From NCBI GenBank assembly GCA_022446795.1, contig JAKVBX010000009.1:108072-172071 (forward strand): DNA of 64,000 nt. Reading direction: 5' to 3'. The position numbers and the translations under genes are program-made. The notes under the pieces are model-generated. The model was not told where the DNA came from, ran no database searches, and saw only the letters and a program-made list of their open reading frames with translations. Below are positions 63,158 to 64,000 of the stretch, one piece after another (position 1 is the first letter of the stretch; each line of letters begins with the position of its first letter). Source of the stretch: Phycisphaerales bacterium. Lineage in GTDB: Bacteria > Planctomycetota > Phycisphaerae > Phycisphaerales > SM1A02.

Positions 63158-64000
63158 TCAGGGCTTCGATCGACTCATGCGGGTCATCCGGCCCGCGGCA
63201 TTCCAGTCCATGACATAGATGTTGCCGTCGGCATCGAAGCACACGCCGTGTGGCGCCGTGAAGACACCCTCGACCCACTTCTCCCGCGGGACCGGATTAC
63301 TGGCCCACTGCGACCGGTCGGGGTTGTCACCGAGGTGACCCAGTACCTTCATGTCGCCATCGAGCAGCGTGACGCGGGCTTCCAGTTCCGCGATCGCGAT
63401 GCGGTCATCCTCCGGACCTGGCTCACCCGCGTAGATGCTCAGGGCACAGGGCCGACGCAGGCCCGTGACGGGCGTGTCGATGTAGGTGCCGTCGAGATCG
63501 AAGCGCTGCAACCGCCGATTCTCTCGATCGCACACGACCAGGACCGGCGTCTCTCCACGATCGTCAACGACCACGCCGTGGCAGGTCTGGAACTGGCCAT
63601 CACCCCCACCGCGTCCACCGAAGCTCGACTGGTACGCAAGGTCCGGACCGAAGATGTGAATCCACTGTCGCCCGTAGCCATCGGCCACGTACACGCGACC
63701 ATCCGGTGCGACCGCGACCGCCGTGGGATTGAACGCATTGGGATCGTCGTCGTACTTGCCCGACTCCATCGGAACACCCAGGGCCCAGACCAGGGTGCCG
63801 TCGAGCCGGAGCTTGAGGACCTGCTTGCCATGAAGGTGAGCCGCATAGATGTACGGGGTTCCGTTCTCGACCGTCATCACCATGTCATGGATACCCGGGT
63901 ACCGTCCCGCGAGGGCCCGCACGTGCGTGCCGTCGGCCTTGTGCACCATGATGGACCGCTCGGTATCCGTGTTGTAGTACACGTGCCCGTCGGGATCGAC
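63158..64000 (-). CDS. NHL-repeat beta-propeller protein (partial, N-terminus beyond window)
   Basis: The frame is open to the window edge, so the first part is missing; a GTG at 63982 inside it is codon Val, not the start (VDPDGHVYYNT). The visible 280 residues contain repeated propeller blades such as FNPTAVAVAPDGRVYVADGYG, CHGVVVDDRGETPVLVVCDRENRRLQRFD and PHGVCFDADGNIYVMDWN, as in NHL/SMP-30-like proteins. These often bind ligands or act as lactonases outside the cytoplasm. The role here is unknown. Confidence 0.8.
   Translation of the reverse strand, partial: VDPDGHVYYNTDTERSIMVHKADGTHVRALAGRYPGIHDMVMTVENGTPYIYAAHLHGKQVLKLRLDGTLVWALGVPMESGKYDDDPNAFNPTAVAVAPDGRVYVADGYGRQWIHIFGPDLAYQSSFGGRGGGDGQFQTCHGVVVDDRGETPVLVVCDRENRRLQRFDLDGTYIDTPVTGLRRPCALSIYAGEPGPEDDRIAIAELEARVTLLDGDMKVLGHLGDNPDRSQWASNPVPREKWVEGVFTAPHGVCFDADGNIYVMDWNAAGRMTRMSRSKP

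Overview
This GC-rich window looks like chromosomal DNA of a Planctomycetota bacterium, most likely of the class Phycisphaerae. The evidence is: a run of very large type II/IV pseudopilin-like proteins; a secreted protein ending in a PEP-CTERM-like tail (PAPGALALLGLAG plus arginines); a Cys-rich secreted protein with a C-terminal dockerin-like domain; B12-type ribonucleotide reductase sequence; and tRNA genes with no encoded CCA. This placement is inferred from gene content, not from a marker-gene tree. No insertion sequence, prophage, CRISPR array or rRNA was seen. Genes are tightly packed, often with ATGA overlaps.

Layout. (1) 1-13466, minus strand: a type IV pilus / type II secretion locus. 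In transcription order it holds a PilB-like ATPase, PilT, a second PilB/GspE ATPase, the GspF/PilC platform protein, five prepilin-like proteins and a GspK/PilX-like protein cut by the window edge. (2) 13606-17146, plus: a CoaB-only protein, an ion transporter, thiS-thiG and a strong terminator. (3) 17181-25634, minus: phosphomannomutase, DinG-like helicase, RsmG, RodA, PBP2 and Aat. (4) 25688-31843, plus: glycosyltransferase, a region predicted to be structured RNA with its own promoter, tRNA-Gln, the GlmU uridylyltransferase domain alone, Prs, bL25, Pth, bS6, SSB, bL9 and a terminator. rpsR is missing from its usual place. (5) 31893-42867, plus: an acetyltransferase, a double thioredoxin-like protein, then a MoxR-DUF58-VWA-VWA (Bat-like) operon ending in a 1266-residue membrane-anchored protein. 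(6) 42877-50408, minus: a free-standing NrdJ C-terminal domain, a membrane protein, a PEP-CTERM-like protein, Mfd, a ComEA-like protein and a GH10-like protein without catalytic glutamates. (7) 50584-58454, mixed strands: PurC, FolD (catalytic Lys replaced by Gln), CoaX, a short MnmE-like GTPase, the dockerin protein, FabI, tRNA-Arg, a PanE-like reductase and an epimerase. (8) 58459-64000, minus: a lipoprotein and a clostripain-family protease that share an N-terminal domain, then an NHL-repeat protein cut by the window edge.

How the genes fit together. The pilus locus and the ComEA-like protein could serve DNA uptake or surface motility, but no secretin or PilMNO gene is in the window. RodA and PBP2 form the elongation peptidoglycan synthase pair. 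CoaB, CoaX and the PanE-like protein touch CoA synthesis. ThiS/ThiG make the thiazole of thiamine. The strongest candidates for undescribed biology are the Bat-like operon with its giant partner, the structured RNA upstream of tRNA-Gln, the domain shared by the lipoprotein and the protease, and several enzymes that have lost catalytic residues or whole domains (GH10-like, FolD, MnmE-like, GlmU, DinG).
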